A stretch of DNA of 64,000 nucleotides from Limnohabitans_A sp048020265 (GTDB taxonomy: Bacteria; Pseudomonadota; Gammaproteobacteria; Burkholderiales; Burkholderiaceae_C). Both the position numbers and the translations under genes were made by a program. Shown here piece after piece: positions 39,762 through 47,035 of the stretch (positions within the stretch are counted from its first letter, which is position 1; every line of letters starts with the position of its first letter). Below the pieces are notes generated by a model that saw nothing but the letters and a program-made list of their open reading frames with translations, made no database searches and was not told the DNA's origin. The stretch is from assembly GCF_048020265.1 (NCBI RefSeq), contig NZ_CP171843.1, positions 3,013,337-3,077,336 on the forward strand, written 5' to 3'.

Positions 39762-40655
39762 TCATGTCCGGTTTGATCGCATGAGCGCTTGCGACAGCAA
39801 AGTCGCCAACCCCACCACATTGCTTTCATGCGCCACGCTGTCCGTGCTCCAGAACTCGCCCACGCCTGATTGATGGATGCGCTGCAGCGCATCGCCGGCC
39901 AGCAGGGCGTGCGTCACCGCCACGTCCACGCTGGCGGCACCTGCGGCCAGGGCCAACGCGGCGGCGGTCGCCAGGGTGTGGCCGCTGCTGGCCACGTCGT
40001 CCAGCAGCACCACGGCCTGGCCGCGCAGGTCGCACGCGGGCAGCGCGATGCTCACGGCGTGGTCGCCGTGGCGCACTTTGCTGCACACCGCATGTTGCAG
40101 GCCGTGGGCAGCGGCGGCTTGGGTGACCCATTGCGCCGATTCGCTGTCGGGCCCGAGCAAGAACGCGCCGGGCCGATGTTGCGCAATCCAGTCACCCAGC
40201 AGCGGTGCCGCGCTGAGCGTGGTGGCCTGACGGGCGGGCACGGCTTCGGCCAGGGTGGTCACCCGGTGCAGGTGCGGGTCCACCGTGATGACCGCGTCGA
40301 ACAGCGTGGCCAGCCAGGCACCCACGATGCGCTGGCTCACGGCCTGGCCGGGGGCGAATGCCATGTCTTGCCGCATGTAGGCCAGGTAGGGCGCGACCAA
40401 GCTGAGATGACGGGCGCCCAGTTGGCGGGCGGTGGGCGCGGCCAGCAGCAGCTCGGTCAGTTTGTCGGTTGGCTGGTGCAGGCTGCGCAGCAGCACCACA
40501 CGCGGGGGCAAGTGCGCGGGCAGCGTGAGCTGGATTTCGCCATCGGGAAAGCGGTGACGCGCCACCCGGTGCGGCACTAGACCCGCAGCATCGGCCAGTC
40601 GCAGAGCGGCGGGGGTTTCATCTTCAAAGTAGAGCAATGCACCGCGTTCAGACAT
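39762..40655 (-). CDS. Divergent ribose-phosphate pyrophosphokinase (PRPP synthetase-like)
   Basis: This 297-residue protein has the family core: FPDGEIQLTL near the N-terminus, YLAYMRQDM in place of the usual FGYARQDR, VDPHLHR in place of VDLH, and a PRPP-type loop LLDDVASSGHT in place of DDMIDTGGT. It resembles the archaeal-like divergent class rather than housekeeping Prs, so activity is uncertain. It starts 13 bp after the stop of the phosphorylase gene. The start at 40655 is preferred; an in-frame start at 41084 would run through that gene antisense-free but out of frame to it and is not credible. Confidence 0.75.
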   Translation of the reverse strand: MSERGALLYFEDETPAALRLADAAGLVPHRVARHRFPDGEIQLTLPAHLPPRVVLLRSLHQPTDKLTELLLAAPTARQLGARHLSLVAPYLAYMRQDMAFAPGQAVSQRIVGAWLATLFDAVITVDPHLHRVTTLAEAVPARQATTLSAAPLLGDWIAQHRPGAFLLGPDSESAQWVTQAAAAHGLQHAVCSKVRHGDHAVSIALPACDLRGQAVVLLDDVASSGHTLATAAALALAAGAASVDVAVTHALLAGDALQRIHQSGVGEFWSTDSVAHESNVVGLATLLSQALMRSNRT

Positions 40656-40668
40656 GTGCCGTCTTTCG

Positions 40669-42255
40669 TCAAAATTCGACAAACACATGCGGCACTTCAT
40701 CGGCCTGGCCCAGCGTGTAGCCGCTCGCTTTGCGGCACAGCTGCGTGGCAAATTCCAGGTCGCTGGGGTAGGCGGCGTGCACGCGGTACAGCGGCGTGCC
40801 TTGCGTGATGCTGTCGCCCAGTTTGTGCAGCAGGTCCACCCCGGCGCTTTGCACTTTGGGGGCGCCGGCCATGCGGGCCACGCGGGCGATCTGCAGGTTG
40901 TCGATGCCGGTGACCACGCCATCGGCCGCGGCGCACACTTCCAGCGTGAGCGCACCCAGCGGCGGGTGGTTGTGGTCAAACGGGCGTGCGCCTTGCGCGG
41001 CAATGATGGCCTGCATGCGGCTGAGCGCCCGGCCGGAGTCGAGGATGTCGCGTGCGATGGCAAAGCCGTCGCCGCCGCGCACATCGGGGCTGGCTTCGAT
41101 CAGGCGACCTGCCAGGCGCAGCGATTTTTGCCGCAGGTCGTTGGGCGCACGCGGGTCGTTTTCGAGCACGCGCATCACATCGCGGGCTTCGAGCATCGGG
41201 CCCACGCCCTGCCCCACCGGTTGGCGGCCGTCGGTGATGACCACTTCGAGCGACAGGTGCATGCGCGAGGCCACGTACTCAAACAGCCTGCGCAGGCGCT
41301 GCGCCTCGGGCATGGAGCGCACCTTGGCGGTGGGGCCGATCGGGATATCGAGCACCAAGTGGGTGGAGCCCGCCGCGATTTTTTTGGACAGGATGGAGGC
41401 CACCATTTGCGCTGGCGAGTCCAACGACAGTGGCCGCTCGACCGCGATCAGCACGTCGTCGGCGGGCGACAAATCGGCCGTGCTCCCCCATGCCAGGCAG
41501 CCCCGGTGCGTGCGCACGATCTCGGCCAGCTTTTCAAAAGGCAGCTCCACATCGGCCAGCACTTCCATGGTGTCGGCCGTGCCTGCGGGCGAGGTGATGG
41601 CGCGTGACGAAGTCTTGGGACACAGGATGCCGTAGGCCGCTAGGATGGGCATAACCAGCATTGAGGTGCGGTTGCCGGGAATGCCGCCGATACAGTGTTT
41701 GTCGACCACCAGCGGCTCGCGCCAGTCGAGGCGGCGACCGGCTTGGACCATGGCTTCGGTCAGGAAGTAGACCTCTTCGCGGTCCATCTCGCCCCGGTTG
41801 GTGGCGACCACAAAGGCGGTGAGTTCGATCTTGGAATAGTGGTGCCCCGCAATGTCCCGAACGATGGCGTGGAAGTCGTCCTGGTCCAGGCGTTCGCCAT
41901 CGATCTTGCGAAACAGCGCCTCCATCGACGCGGGCGGTTCGGCCTGCGAGACCGAGGCGGTGTGTCCATCGGGCACACCCAGGTGGCGAAAAGCGTCTTC
42001 GGACAGGCCGATTTCGGTGCAGGCCACGATGCTGTCGTCGTCGACCACATTGAGGGTGGCCAACACATGCCGCCCGTTGGCGCGCACTTCGATTTTGGAC
42101 AGGGCCTGAAAACCCTCGGCCCGGTACACCGCACAGTTGCGGTTGAGGTAGGCCACGTTTTCACGGTAAGTGTCGATGGCCACACGGCGCAAAGACAGGG
42201 GCGAGGCCCGGTCGGCGGGGCTGGGTGGCAAAGCGGAGGGGGATGGCGTGTCCAT
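40669..42255 (-). CDS. Thymidine phosphorylase/AMP phosphorylase family enzyme, long form
   Basis: This 528-residue protein is longer than DeoA (~440) because of an ~85-residue N-terminal barrel domain, as in archaeal AMP phosphorylases and their bacterial relatives. Core motifs are present: DKHCIGGIPGNRTSMLVMP, KTSSRAITSPAGTADTMEVL, and SILSKKIAAGSTHLVLDIP. Such enzymes split nucleosides or nucleoside monophosphates by phosphorolysis to the base plus ribose-1-phosphate or ribose-1,5-bisphosphate. Which applies here is unknown. It lies 66 bp after the MFS gene and 13 bp before the PRPP synthetase-like gene, suggesting a salvage function. Confidence 0.78.
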   Translation of the reverse strand: MDTPSPSALPPSPADRASPLSLRRVAIDTYRENVAYLNRNCAVYRAEGFQALSKIEVRANGRHVLATLNVVDDDSIVACTEIGLSEDAFRHLGVPDGHTASVSQAEPPASMEALFRKIDGERLDQDDFHAIVRDIAGHHYSKIELTAFVVATNRGEMDREEVYFLTEAMVQAGRRLDWREPLVVDKHCIGGIPGNRTSMLVMPILAAYGILCPKTSSRAITSPAGTADTMEVLADVELPFEKLAEIVRTHRGCLAWGSTADLSPADDVLIAVERPLSLDSPAQMVASILSKKIAAGSTHLVLDIPIGPTAKVRSMPEAQRLRRLFEYVASRMHLSLEVVITDGRQPVGQGVGPMLEARDVMRVLENDPRAPNDLRQKSLRLAGRLIEASPDVRGGDGFAIARDILDSGRALSRMQAIIAAQGARPFDHNHPPLGALTLEVCAAADGVVTGIDNLQIARVARMAGAPKVQSAGVDLLHKLGDSITQGTPLYRVHAAYPSDLEFATQLCRKASGYTLGQADEVPHVFVEF

Positions 42256-42321
42256 GGCTTTCAGCCTACACCCAAAACGGCCGTTGCGGCAGGTCTGCCG
42301 AGTCGCAGGCCCTGCAGTGGC

Positions 42322-43521
42322 TCAATGCCGGCGCAGAAAAAACTGCGCCGTCGCGCCGGTCAGGGCAAAGGCCAGCATCATCCAGCCCAGGTTGACTGCG
42401 CCTTCGTGCGGCACCAGGCCCACCAGATAACCCCCGGTGGCCCCGGTGAGCTGCTGCATCAGGCCCGCCACGGCCGCGGCCGATCCGGCCAGTGCGGGCA
42501 GCACGCCCACGGTACCCGCCAGCGCAGGCGGGTTGAGCAGACCATGGCCAAAGCCCAGCAAGAGCAGCGGCAAGGCCACAGCCAGCGCCGTCTGTACGCC
42601 GCCCAAGCCCAGCGCCAGCATCACGACCAGGCCGCTCAGCGTCAGGGCCTGGCCCCAGGCCATCACGCGCGATTCGCCCGCCTGCTGAATGAGCCTCGAC
42701 GTCATGAAGTTGCCCAGAATGTACGAAATGGGTACGGCCATGATGAACCAGCCAATGCCGTCGGGGCCGATGCCGTAACCCTTGAGCACGATGGGTGCCC
42801 CGGCGAGGAAGGCATAAAACGTGGCGGTGGTCGCGGAGAGGATGCCGACATACAGCAAAAAACGCGGCTCGCGCAGCAAACGGGCGTAGGCGCTGAGCAT
42901 GGACCGCAGCCAGTGGCCCGGTGCAGGCGCAGGTTTGGCCACACGCGGCAAACCCAGCCATGCGGCCACCAGCAGCACCGCCGCCAACACCGCCAGCAGC
43001 ACGAAGTTGGTCTGCCAGCCGTAGCGCACATGGATCTGCCCGCCGATCAGCGTGGCCAGCGGCGGGCACATGCCCAGCGCCATGCCGATGTAGGCCATGA
43101 CGCGGGTGCGCTGTGGCCCGGTGAACAGGTCTTGCACCATGGAGCGGCTGACCACCATGCTGGCCGCGCTGCCCGCGCCTTGCAGCACACGGGCAGCGGT
43201 GAGCGTGGCGATGTCGGTGGCCAGCGCGGCCATGACCGAGGCCAGCCCCGCCACCACCAGGCCCAGCATCAGGATGGGCTTGCGCCCATGGTGGTCTGAC
43301 AGCGGGCCATAGACCAATTGCAAGGCGCCATAGGCGACCACATAACCGCTGAAGGTCAGCTGCACATCGGCCTGGCGGGTGTTGAAGAGGGTGCCCCACT
43401 CCTGCATGGAGGGCAGGCACAGCGTCATGGCCAGCAGGCCAAATGCGATTTGGGCCAGCACATTGGCGATCAGCCAGGGGCCGTGAGCGCGCGGGCCCTG
43501 GTTGGCTGGTGTGCTGGGCAT
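42322..43521 (-). CDS. MFS efflux transporter, Bcr/CflA type
   Basis: This 399-residue membrane protein has twelve predicted helices and the Bcr/CflA motif QLVYGPLSDHHGRKPILMLG in loop 2-3, plus RVLQGAGSAA in helix 4. Family members are drug/H+ antiporters; several export amino acids such as cysteine or other sulfur compounds. It starts one base after the metW stop codon, so it is almost certainly co-transcribed with metX-metW, which hints at a sulfur- or methionine-related substrate (inference). Confidence 0.87.
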   Translation of the reverse strand: MPSTPANQGPRAHGPWLIANVLAQIAFGLLAMTLCLPSMQEWGTLFNTRQADVQLTFSGYVVAYGALQLVYGPLSDHHGRKPILMLGLVVAGLASVMAALATDIATLTAARVLQGAGSAASMVVSRSMVQDLFTGPQRTRVMAYIGMALGMCPPLATLIGGQIHVRYGWQTNFVLLAVLAAVLLVAAWLGLPRVAKPAPAPGHWLRSMLSAYARLLREPRFLLYVGILSATTATFYAFLAGAPIVLKGYGIGPDGIGWFIMAVPISYILGNFMTSRLIQQAGESRVMAWGQALTLSGLVVMLALGLGGVQTALAVALPLLLLGFGHGLLNPPALAGTVGVLPALAGSAAAVAGLMQQLTGATGGYLVGLVPHEGAVNLGWMMLAFALTGATAQFFLRRH

Positions 43522-43522
43522 C

Positions 43523-44107
43523 TCAGCTGCGCTGCAGTTTGTACACCGCTGTGCCGGCCATCAGGTTGGGCAACACACGCACTTCCTGTCCGTGTTGCAG
43601 ACCGAAGGCATCCACCACCTGCAGGTGGTTTTTGCGGGCCAGGTCGCCAAAGTCGGCAAAGGTGCCCACGCGGATGTTGGGCGTGTCGTACCACTGGTAA
43701 GGCAGGCGTTTGGTCACCGGCATGCGGCCTTGCAGCACGCTCAGGCGGTTGAACCAGTGCGCAAAGTTAGGGAAGGCCACGATGCCCACGCGGCCCACGC
43801 GCACCGTTTCGCGCAGCATGGTTTCGGCATTGCGCAGGTGTTGCAGGGTGTCGATTTGCAGCACCACGTCAAACGATTGGTCGGCAAACAGGCTCAGGCC
43901 TTCGTCCAGGTTGAGCTGGATCACGTTCACGCCGCGCTGCACGCAGGCGTGCACATTGGCGTCGTCCAGCTCCACGCCGTAGCCGGTGCAGCCATTGTGT
44001 TGTTGCAGATACGCCAGCAAGGCGCCGTCGCCACAGCCCAGGTCGAGCACGCGGGCGCCTTGCGGCACCAGTCGGGCAATGGCTTGCATGATCAGGGGGT
44101 CGCTCAT
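43523..44107 (-). CDS. metW: Methionine biosynthesis protein MetW
   Basis: This 194-residue protein has a class I methyltransferase-like SAM-binding core (RVLDLGCGDGALLAYL) and the MetW-specific segments GVELDD, QLNLDEGLSLFAD and FPNFAHWFNR. MetW is paired with MetX in many Proteobacteria and is needed for full MetX activity in some. It overlaps metX by four bases (ATGA junction), so translation is coupled. Confidence 0.92.
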   Translation of the reverse strand: MSDPLIMQAIARLVPQGARVLDLGCGDGALLAYLQQHNGCTGYGVELDDANVHACVQRGVNVIQLNLDEGLSLFADQSFDVVLQIDTLQHLRNAETMLRETVRVGRVGIVAFPNFAHWFNRLSVLQGRMPVTKRLPYQWYDTPNIRVGTFADFGDLARKNHLQVVDAFGLQHGQEVRVLPNLMAGTAVYKLQRS

Positions 44108-45258
44108 GCCGCACCTCCTTCGTTCAAAGTCTTTGCCATGTTGTCAAAGTAAGAGCGCACCACATTCATGTAGCGGGCATCGTCGAGCAAAAAGGCGTCG
44201 TGTCCGTGCGGTGCGTCGATTTCGGCGTAGCTCACGTCGCGGTGGTTGTCCAGCAGGGCCTTGACCATCTCGCGGCTGCGGGCAGGCGAAAAGCGCCAGT
44301 CGGTGGTAAAACTGACCAGCAGGAATTTGCAGCGGGCCCGAGCAAAAGCCTGTGACAAATCGCCGCCAAAGGCGCGGGCCGGATCGAAGTAATCGAGCGC
44401 CCGGGTGATCAGCAAATAGGTGTTGGCGTCAAAGTACTCGCTGAACTTGTCGCCCTGGTAGCGCAGGTAGCTTTCGATCTGGAACTCCACTTCCTGTGTG
44501 GAGTATTTGTAGCCGGTGGCGTTGTGCGTCACCGCCGCACGCAGCTCGCGGCCAAACTTTTCGTTCATCACGTCGTCGCTCAAATACGTGATGTGGCCGA
44601 TCATGCGGGCGATGCGCAGGCCGCGCTTGGGCACCACGCCTTGTGCATAAAAGTGCCCATCGTGGAAATCGGGGTCCGTCACGATGGCGCGGCGGGCCAC
44701 TTCGTTGAAGGCGATGTTTTCGGCATTCAGGTTGGGCGCACTGGCCACCACCACGGCGTGCTTGACGCGCTCGGGGTATTGCAGCGTCCAGCTCAGCGCC
44801 TGCATGCCGCCCAGGCTGCCGCCCATCACGGCGGCCAGTTGTTCAATGCCCAGTGCGTCCAGCAAGCGGGCTTGGGCGTTGACCCAGTCTTCTACTGTGA
44901 CCACGGGGAAGTCCGCGCCATACACGCCCCCGGTGTCGGGGTTGATGTGCATGGGGCCGGTGGAGCCAAAGCACGAGCCCAGGTTGTTCACGCCGATGAC
45001 AAAGAAGCGGTCGGTGTCGAGTGATTTGCCGGGGCCGATCATGTTGTCCCACCAGCCCACGTTGTGGGGTTGGTCGGCGTACACGCCCGCCACATGGTGC
45101 GAGGCGTTGAGCGCGTGGCAGATCAGCACCGCGTTGGATTTGTCGGCGTTGAGCGTGCCGTAGGTTTCGTAGCTCAGCGAATAGCCACGGATGGACGCAC
45201 CGCTTTGCAAAGGCAAAGGGGCTTCAAACAGCATGCTTTGGGATTCGGCGATCAGCAT
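44104..45258 (-). CDS. metX: Homoserine O-acyltransferase MetX
   Basis: This 384-residue alpha/beta-hydrolase-fold enzyme activates homoserine by acylation, the first committed step to methionine. The nucleophile Ser148 sits in MGGSLGG; NNLGSCFGSTGP, the substrate-binding DDVMNEKFGR and the C-terminal HGHDAFLLD with catalytic His are all present. Betaproteobacterial MetX members can use succinyl- rather than acetyl-CoA, so the acyl donor is left open. It is the first gene of a five-gene run and follows a leader with a putative riboswitch and terminator. Confidence 0.93.
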   Translation of the reverse strand: MLIAESQSMLFEAPLPLQSGASIRGYSLSYETYGTLNADKSNAVLICHALNASHHVAGVYADQPHNVGWWDNMIGPGKSLDTDRFFVIGVNNLGSCFGSTGPMHINPDTGGVYGADFPVVTVEDWVNAQARLLDALGIEQLAAVMGGSLGGMQALSWTLQYPERVKHAVVVASAPNLNAENIAFNEVARRAIVTDPDFHDGHFYAQGVVPKRGLRIARMIGHITYLSDDVMNEKFGRELRAAVTHNATGYKYSTQEVEFQIESYLRYQGDKFSEYFDANTYLLITRALDYFDPARAFGGDLSQAFARARCKFLLVSFTTDWRFSPARSREMVKALLDNHRDVSYAEIDAPHGHDAFLLDDARYMNVVRSYFDNMAKTLNEGGAA

Positions 45259-45276
45259 CGAAGGTGTTCAGGTGTA

Positions 45277-45317
45277 CAAAAAACAAAACCCGGCTTCGCA
45301 GTCAGCTGGGCCGGGCT
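45277..45317 (-). terminator. Intrinsic terminator in the metX leader (attenuator)
   Basis: On the minus strand CCCGGC (45315-45310) and GCCGGG (45294-45289) form a stem with a 15-nt loop, followed by a run rich in T (45288-45277). It lies 18 nt before the metX start, downstream of the putative aptamer. A terminator between promoter and the first gene implies attenuation of the operon. Confidence 0.7.
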
Positions 45318-45329
45318 TCAGTGGGTTGA

Positions 45330-45405
45330 AACACACGCCATTTAGCTGAATTTCGAAACCAGGGGTTCCGGCGCCCGCAATCGGGTTCAAATCGGCGCAT
45401 GAAGC
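45330..45405 (-). promoter_or_regulatory. Putative SAM-II-type riboswitch in the metX leader
   Basis: Reading the minus strand, a 5-bp P1 helix (GCGCC, 45398-45394; GGCGC, 45375-45371) encloses GATTTGAACCCGATTGC, close to the SAM-II loop consensus GAUUU-AACC-AUUGC. About 23 nt on, AGCTAAA (45347-45341) matches the invariant 3' pseudoknot element. A short hairpin GGAACC/GGTTTC fills the variable region. The second pseudoknot helix (AACC with GGG-type partner) is not perfect here. SAM-II is known upstream of metX/metA genes, mostly in Alphaproteobacteria. Promoter and terminator flank it correctly. Confidence 0.65.
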
Positions 45406-45407
45406 CG

Positions 45408-45437
45408 AGTATAAGGGCGAAGGACAAGCCCTATCAG
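45408..45437 (-). promoter_or_regulatory. Candidate sigma70 promoter of the metX operon
   Basis: On the minus strand -35 CTGATA (45437-45432) and -10 TATACT (45413-45408) are separated by 18 bp. The predicted start point near 45401 places the aptamer at the very 5' end of the RNA. The element overlaps the upstream region of the divergent transporter gene at 45459. Confidence 0.5.
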
Positions 45438-45458
45438 AAGCACGCCGCAGGAGCAAGC

Positions 45459-46274
45459 ATGTCAGATCTTTATGGCTCGGACGCCTACAGTCCCGTCGAA
45501 ATCGCCCGCCGCATCGAGTCGGTGGGCGAAGCCAAAGCTCGCATGGCTTTGCTCCCGCTGGCTTTGCTCGGGGTGCTGGCTGGCGCCTTCATTGGGCTGG
45601 GGGCCATGCTGTTTGTACTGGTCAAGTCCGACCCGACGCTGGGTTTTGCCGCCAGTTCGGTGCTGGGCGGTTTGGTGTTTGCCATGGGATTGCTGATGGT
45701 CGTGGTGGCCGGGGCCGAGCTGTTCACCGGTAACAACCTGATCGTCATGGCCTGGGCCGATGGCCGGGTCAGCGCAGCGCAGGTGTTGCGCAACTGGGTC
45801 ATCGTGTGCCTGGCCAATTTGGTGGGCGCGGCCGGGTTGGCGCTGCTGGTGTTTGCCAGCGGCCACGCCAGCCTGAACGGCGGCGCGATTGGCCATAAGG
45901 TGGTGCAGATGGCTGTGGCCAAGCAGGAGTTGCCCTTTGTCACCGCGCTGCTGCGCGGCGTGTTGTGCAATGTGCTGGTGTGCATGGCGGTGTGGATGGC
46001 CATGGCCGGGCGCAGCGTGACCGACAAAGCGGTGGCCGTGGCGCTGCCGGTGATGGCGTTTGTGGCGGCGGGCTTTGAACACAGCATCGCCAACATGTAC
46101 CTGATGCCACTGGCCATGTTGTTGCAGCAAAGCGGCCTGGCGGGCTACCCCGCCGTCACCTGGGGCGGCATGCTCAGCAATTGGATGCCCGTGATTTTGG
46201 GCAATCTGCTGGGGGGCGCGGTGCTGGTGGCTGGGGTTTACCACGTCATTTACAAGCGCCAGCCTTCGGCTTGA
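45459..46274 (+). CDS. Formate/nitrite transporter family channel
   Basis: This 271-residue membrane protein has six predicted helices and the family landmarks AGAFIGLGAMLF, GLVFAMGLLMVVVAGAELFT with TGNN, and GHASLNGGAIG in the central part, plus ANMYLMP in the C-terminal half. FNT proteins form pentameric channels for formate, nitrite or hydrosulfide; the anion here cannot be told. The start at 45459 has AGGAG upstream; the ATG at 45399 is too far upstream and inside the metX promoter region. Confidence 0.88.
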   Translation: MSDLYGSDAYSPVEIARRIESVGEAKARMALLPLALLGVLAGAFIGLGAMLFVLVKSDPTLGFAASSVLGGLVFAMGLLMVVVAGAELFTGNNLIVMAWADGRVSAAQVLRNWVIVCLANLVGAAGLALLVFASGHASLNGGAIGHKVVQMAVAKQELPFVTALLRGVLCNVLVCMAVWMAMAGRSVTDKAVAVALPVMAFVAAGFEHSIANMYLMPLAMLLQQSGLAGYPAVTWGGMLSNWMPVILGNLLGGAVLVAGVYHVIYKRQPSA

Positions 46275-46299
46275 CGCTCACGCTTAGGCAAACCAGCGC

Positions 46300-46866
46300 T
46301 CAGGCGCCCCAGCCGGACAAAGCAATCACGCCCAGCACGGCGAAGATGCCTGCCGAGATCAGGTGCACCAAACGCAGCGGCACGCGCTTGGTGATGGCGT
46401 CGCCCAGCCACACCACAGGGGCATTGGCCAGCATCATGCCCAGCGTGGTGCCGGCCACCACAGCGAACCAGGCGTTGTATTGTGCGGCCAGCATGACGGT
46501 GGCGATCTGCGTCTTGTCGCCCATCTCGGCCAGAAAGAAAGCCACCACGGTGGTCAGGAACACGCCCATGCGCGGGGCGCTGTCGCCGTCTTCGTCATCC
46601 AGCTTGTCGGGGATCAACATCCAGACAGCCATCGCGATGAAGGACGCACCCAGCACCCAGCGCAGCACATCGGGCCCCATCATGGTGGTGACCCAGCTGC
46701 CCACCGCCCCGGCCAGGCCGTGGTTGGCCAGCGTGGCCACCAAGATGCCCAGCACGATGGGCCAGGGCTTGCGAAAACGGGCGGCCAGCACCAGCGACAG
46801 CAGCTGGGTTTTGTCGCCCATTTCAGCCAGGGCCACGATGCCGGTGGAGACGAGGAAAGCTTCCAT
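46300..46866 (-). CDS. GDT1/TMEM165 (UPF0016) family Mn/Ca exporter
   Basis: This 188-residue protein has the duplicated signature of the family, EMGDKT at residues 15-20 and again at 114-119, each in a three-helix half. The bacterial members studied export Mn2+ (MneA type). The linker between halves is short and acidic (DKLDDEDGDSA). The start at 46866 gives the proper first helix; the region upstream of it carries an FNR-like box shared with the divergent amtB gene. No yybP-ykoY manganese riboswitch was recognised upstream. Confidence 0.88.
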   Translation of the reverse strand: MEAFLVSTGIVALAEMGDKTQLLSLVLAARFRKPWPIVLGILVATLANHGLAGAVGSWVTTMMGPDVLRWVLGASFIAMAVWMLIPDKLDDEDGDSAPRMGVFLTTVVAFFLAEMGDKTQIATVMLAAQYNAWFAVVAGTTLGMMLANAPVVWLGDAITKRVPLRLVHLISAGIFAVLGVIALSGWGA

Positions 46867-46930
46867 GTGAATATGCTGCGAGGCGTTTTCAAAAAACAGA
46901 ATCTTACGTGAGTGCCCTGAAGGCGCTGGC

Positions 46931-46944
46931 TTGACGTGCATCAA
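46931..46944. promoter_or_regulatory. FNR/DNR-like box between GDT1-type gene and amtB
   Basis: TTGACGTGCATCAA matches the consensus TTGAT-N4-ATCAA at nine of ten fixed positions. It lies 64 bp upstream of the exporter start and about 92 bp upstream of amtB. A factor of the CRP/FNR family could act on either gene. The same bases may serve as part of a -35 TTGACG for amtB. Confidence 0.5.
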
Positions 46945-46967
46945 TTTGGGCCTAATTCTTGCTATTG

Positions 46968-47007
46968 TTTGGTGCGCCGAGGGCTTTTCAGCCCTTTATG
47001 CACCAAA
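46968..47007 (+). promoter_or_regulatory. 40-nt hairpin in the amtB upstream/leader region
   Basis: Outer arms TTTGGTGC and GCACCAAA pair perfectly over 8 bp; after a symmetric 4/4 internal loop, inner arms AGGGCT and AGCCCT pair over 6 bp around a TTTC loop. It ends 28 nt before the amtB ATG and is not followed by a T-run in either direction, so it is not a simple terminator. Confidence 0.55.
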
Positions 47008-47035
47008 TCAATTCAAAAAACCTCAAGAGACGGTC

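Noticed and set aside
39762..41084. A 440-codon minus-strand frame suggesting a larger PRPP synthetase
   Set aside because: The extra N-terminal part lies inside the phosphorylase gene in another frame. The real start is at 40655.
46921..46960. A sigma-54 promoter upstream of amtB
   Set aside because: The GG and GC elements of TGGC-TTGA-CG-TGCA are two bases too close, and no other match with correct spacing was seen.
46867..47035. A yybP-ykoY manganese riboswitch for the GDT1-type exporter
   Set aside because: None of the conserved loop motifs is recognisable on the minus strand between the gene and amtB.
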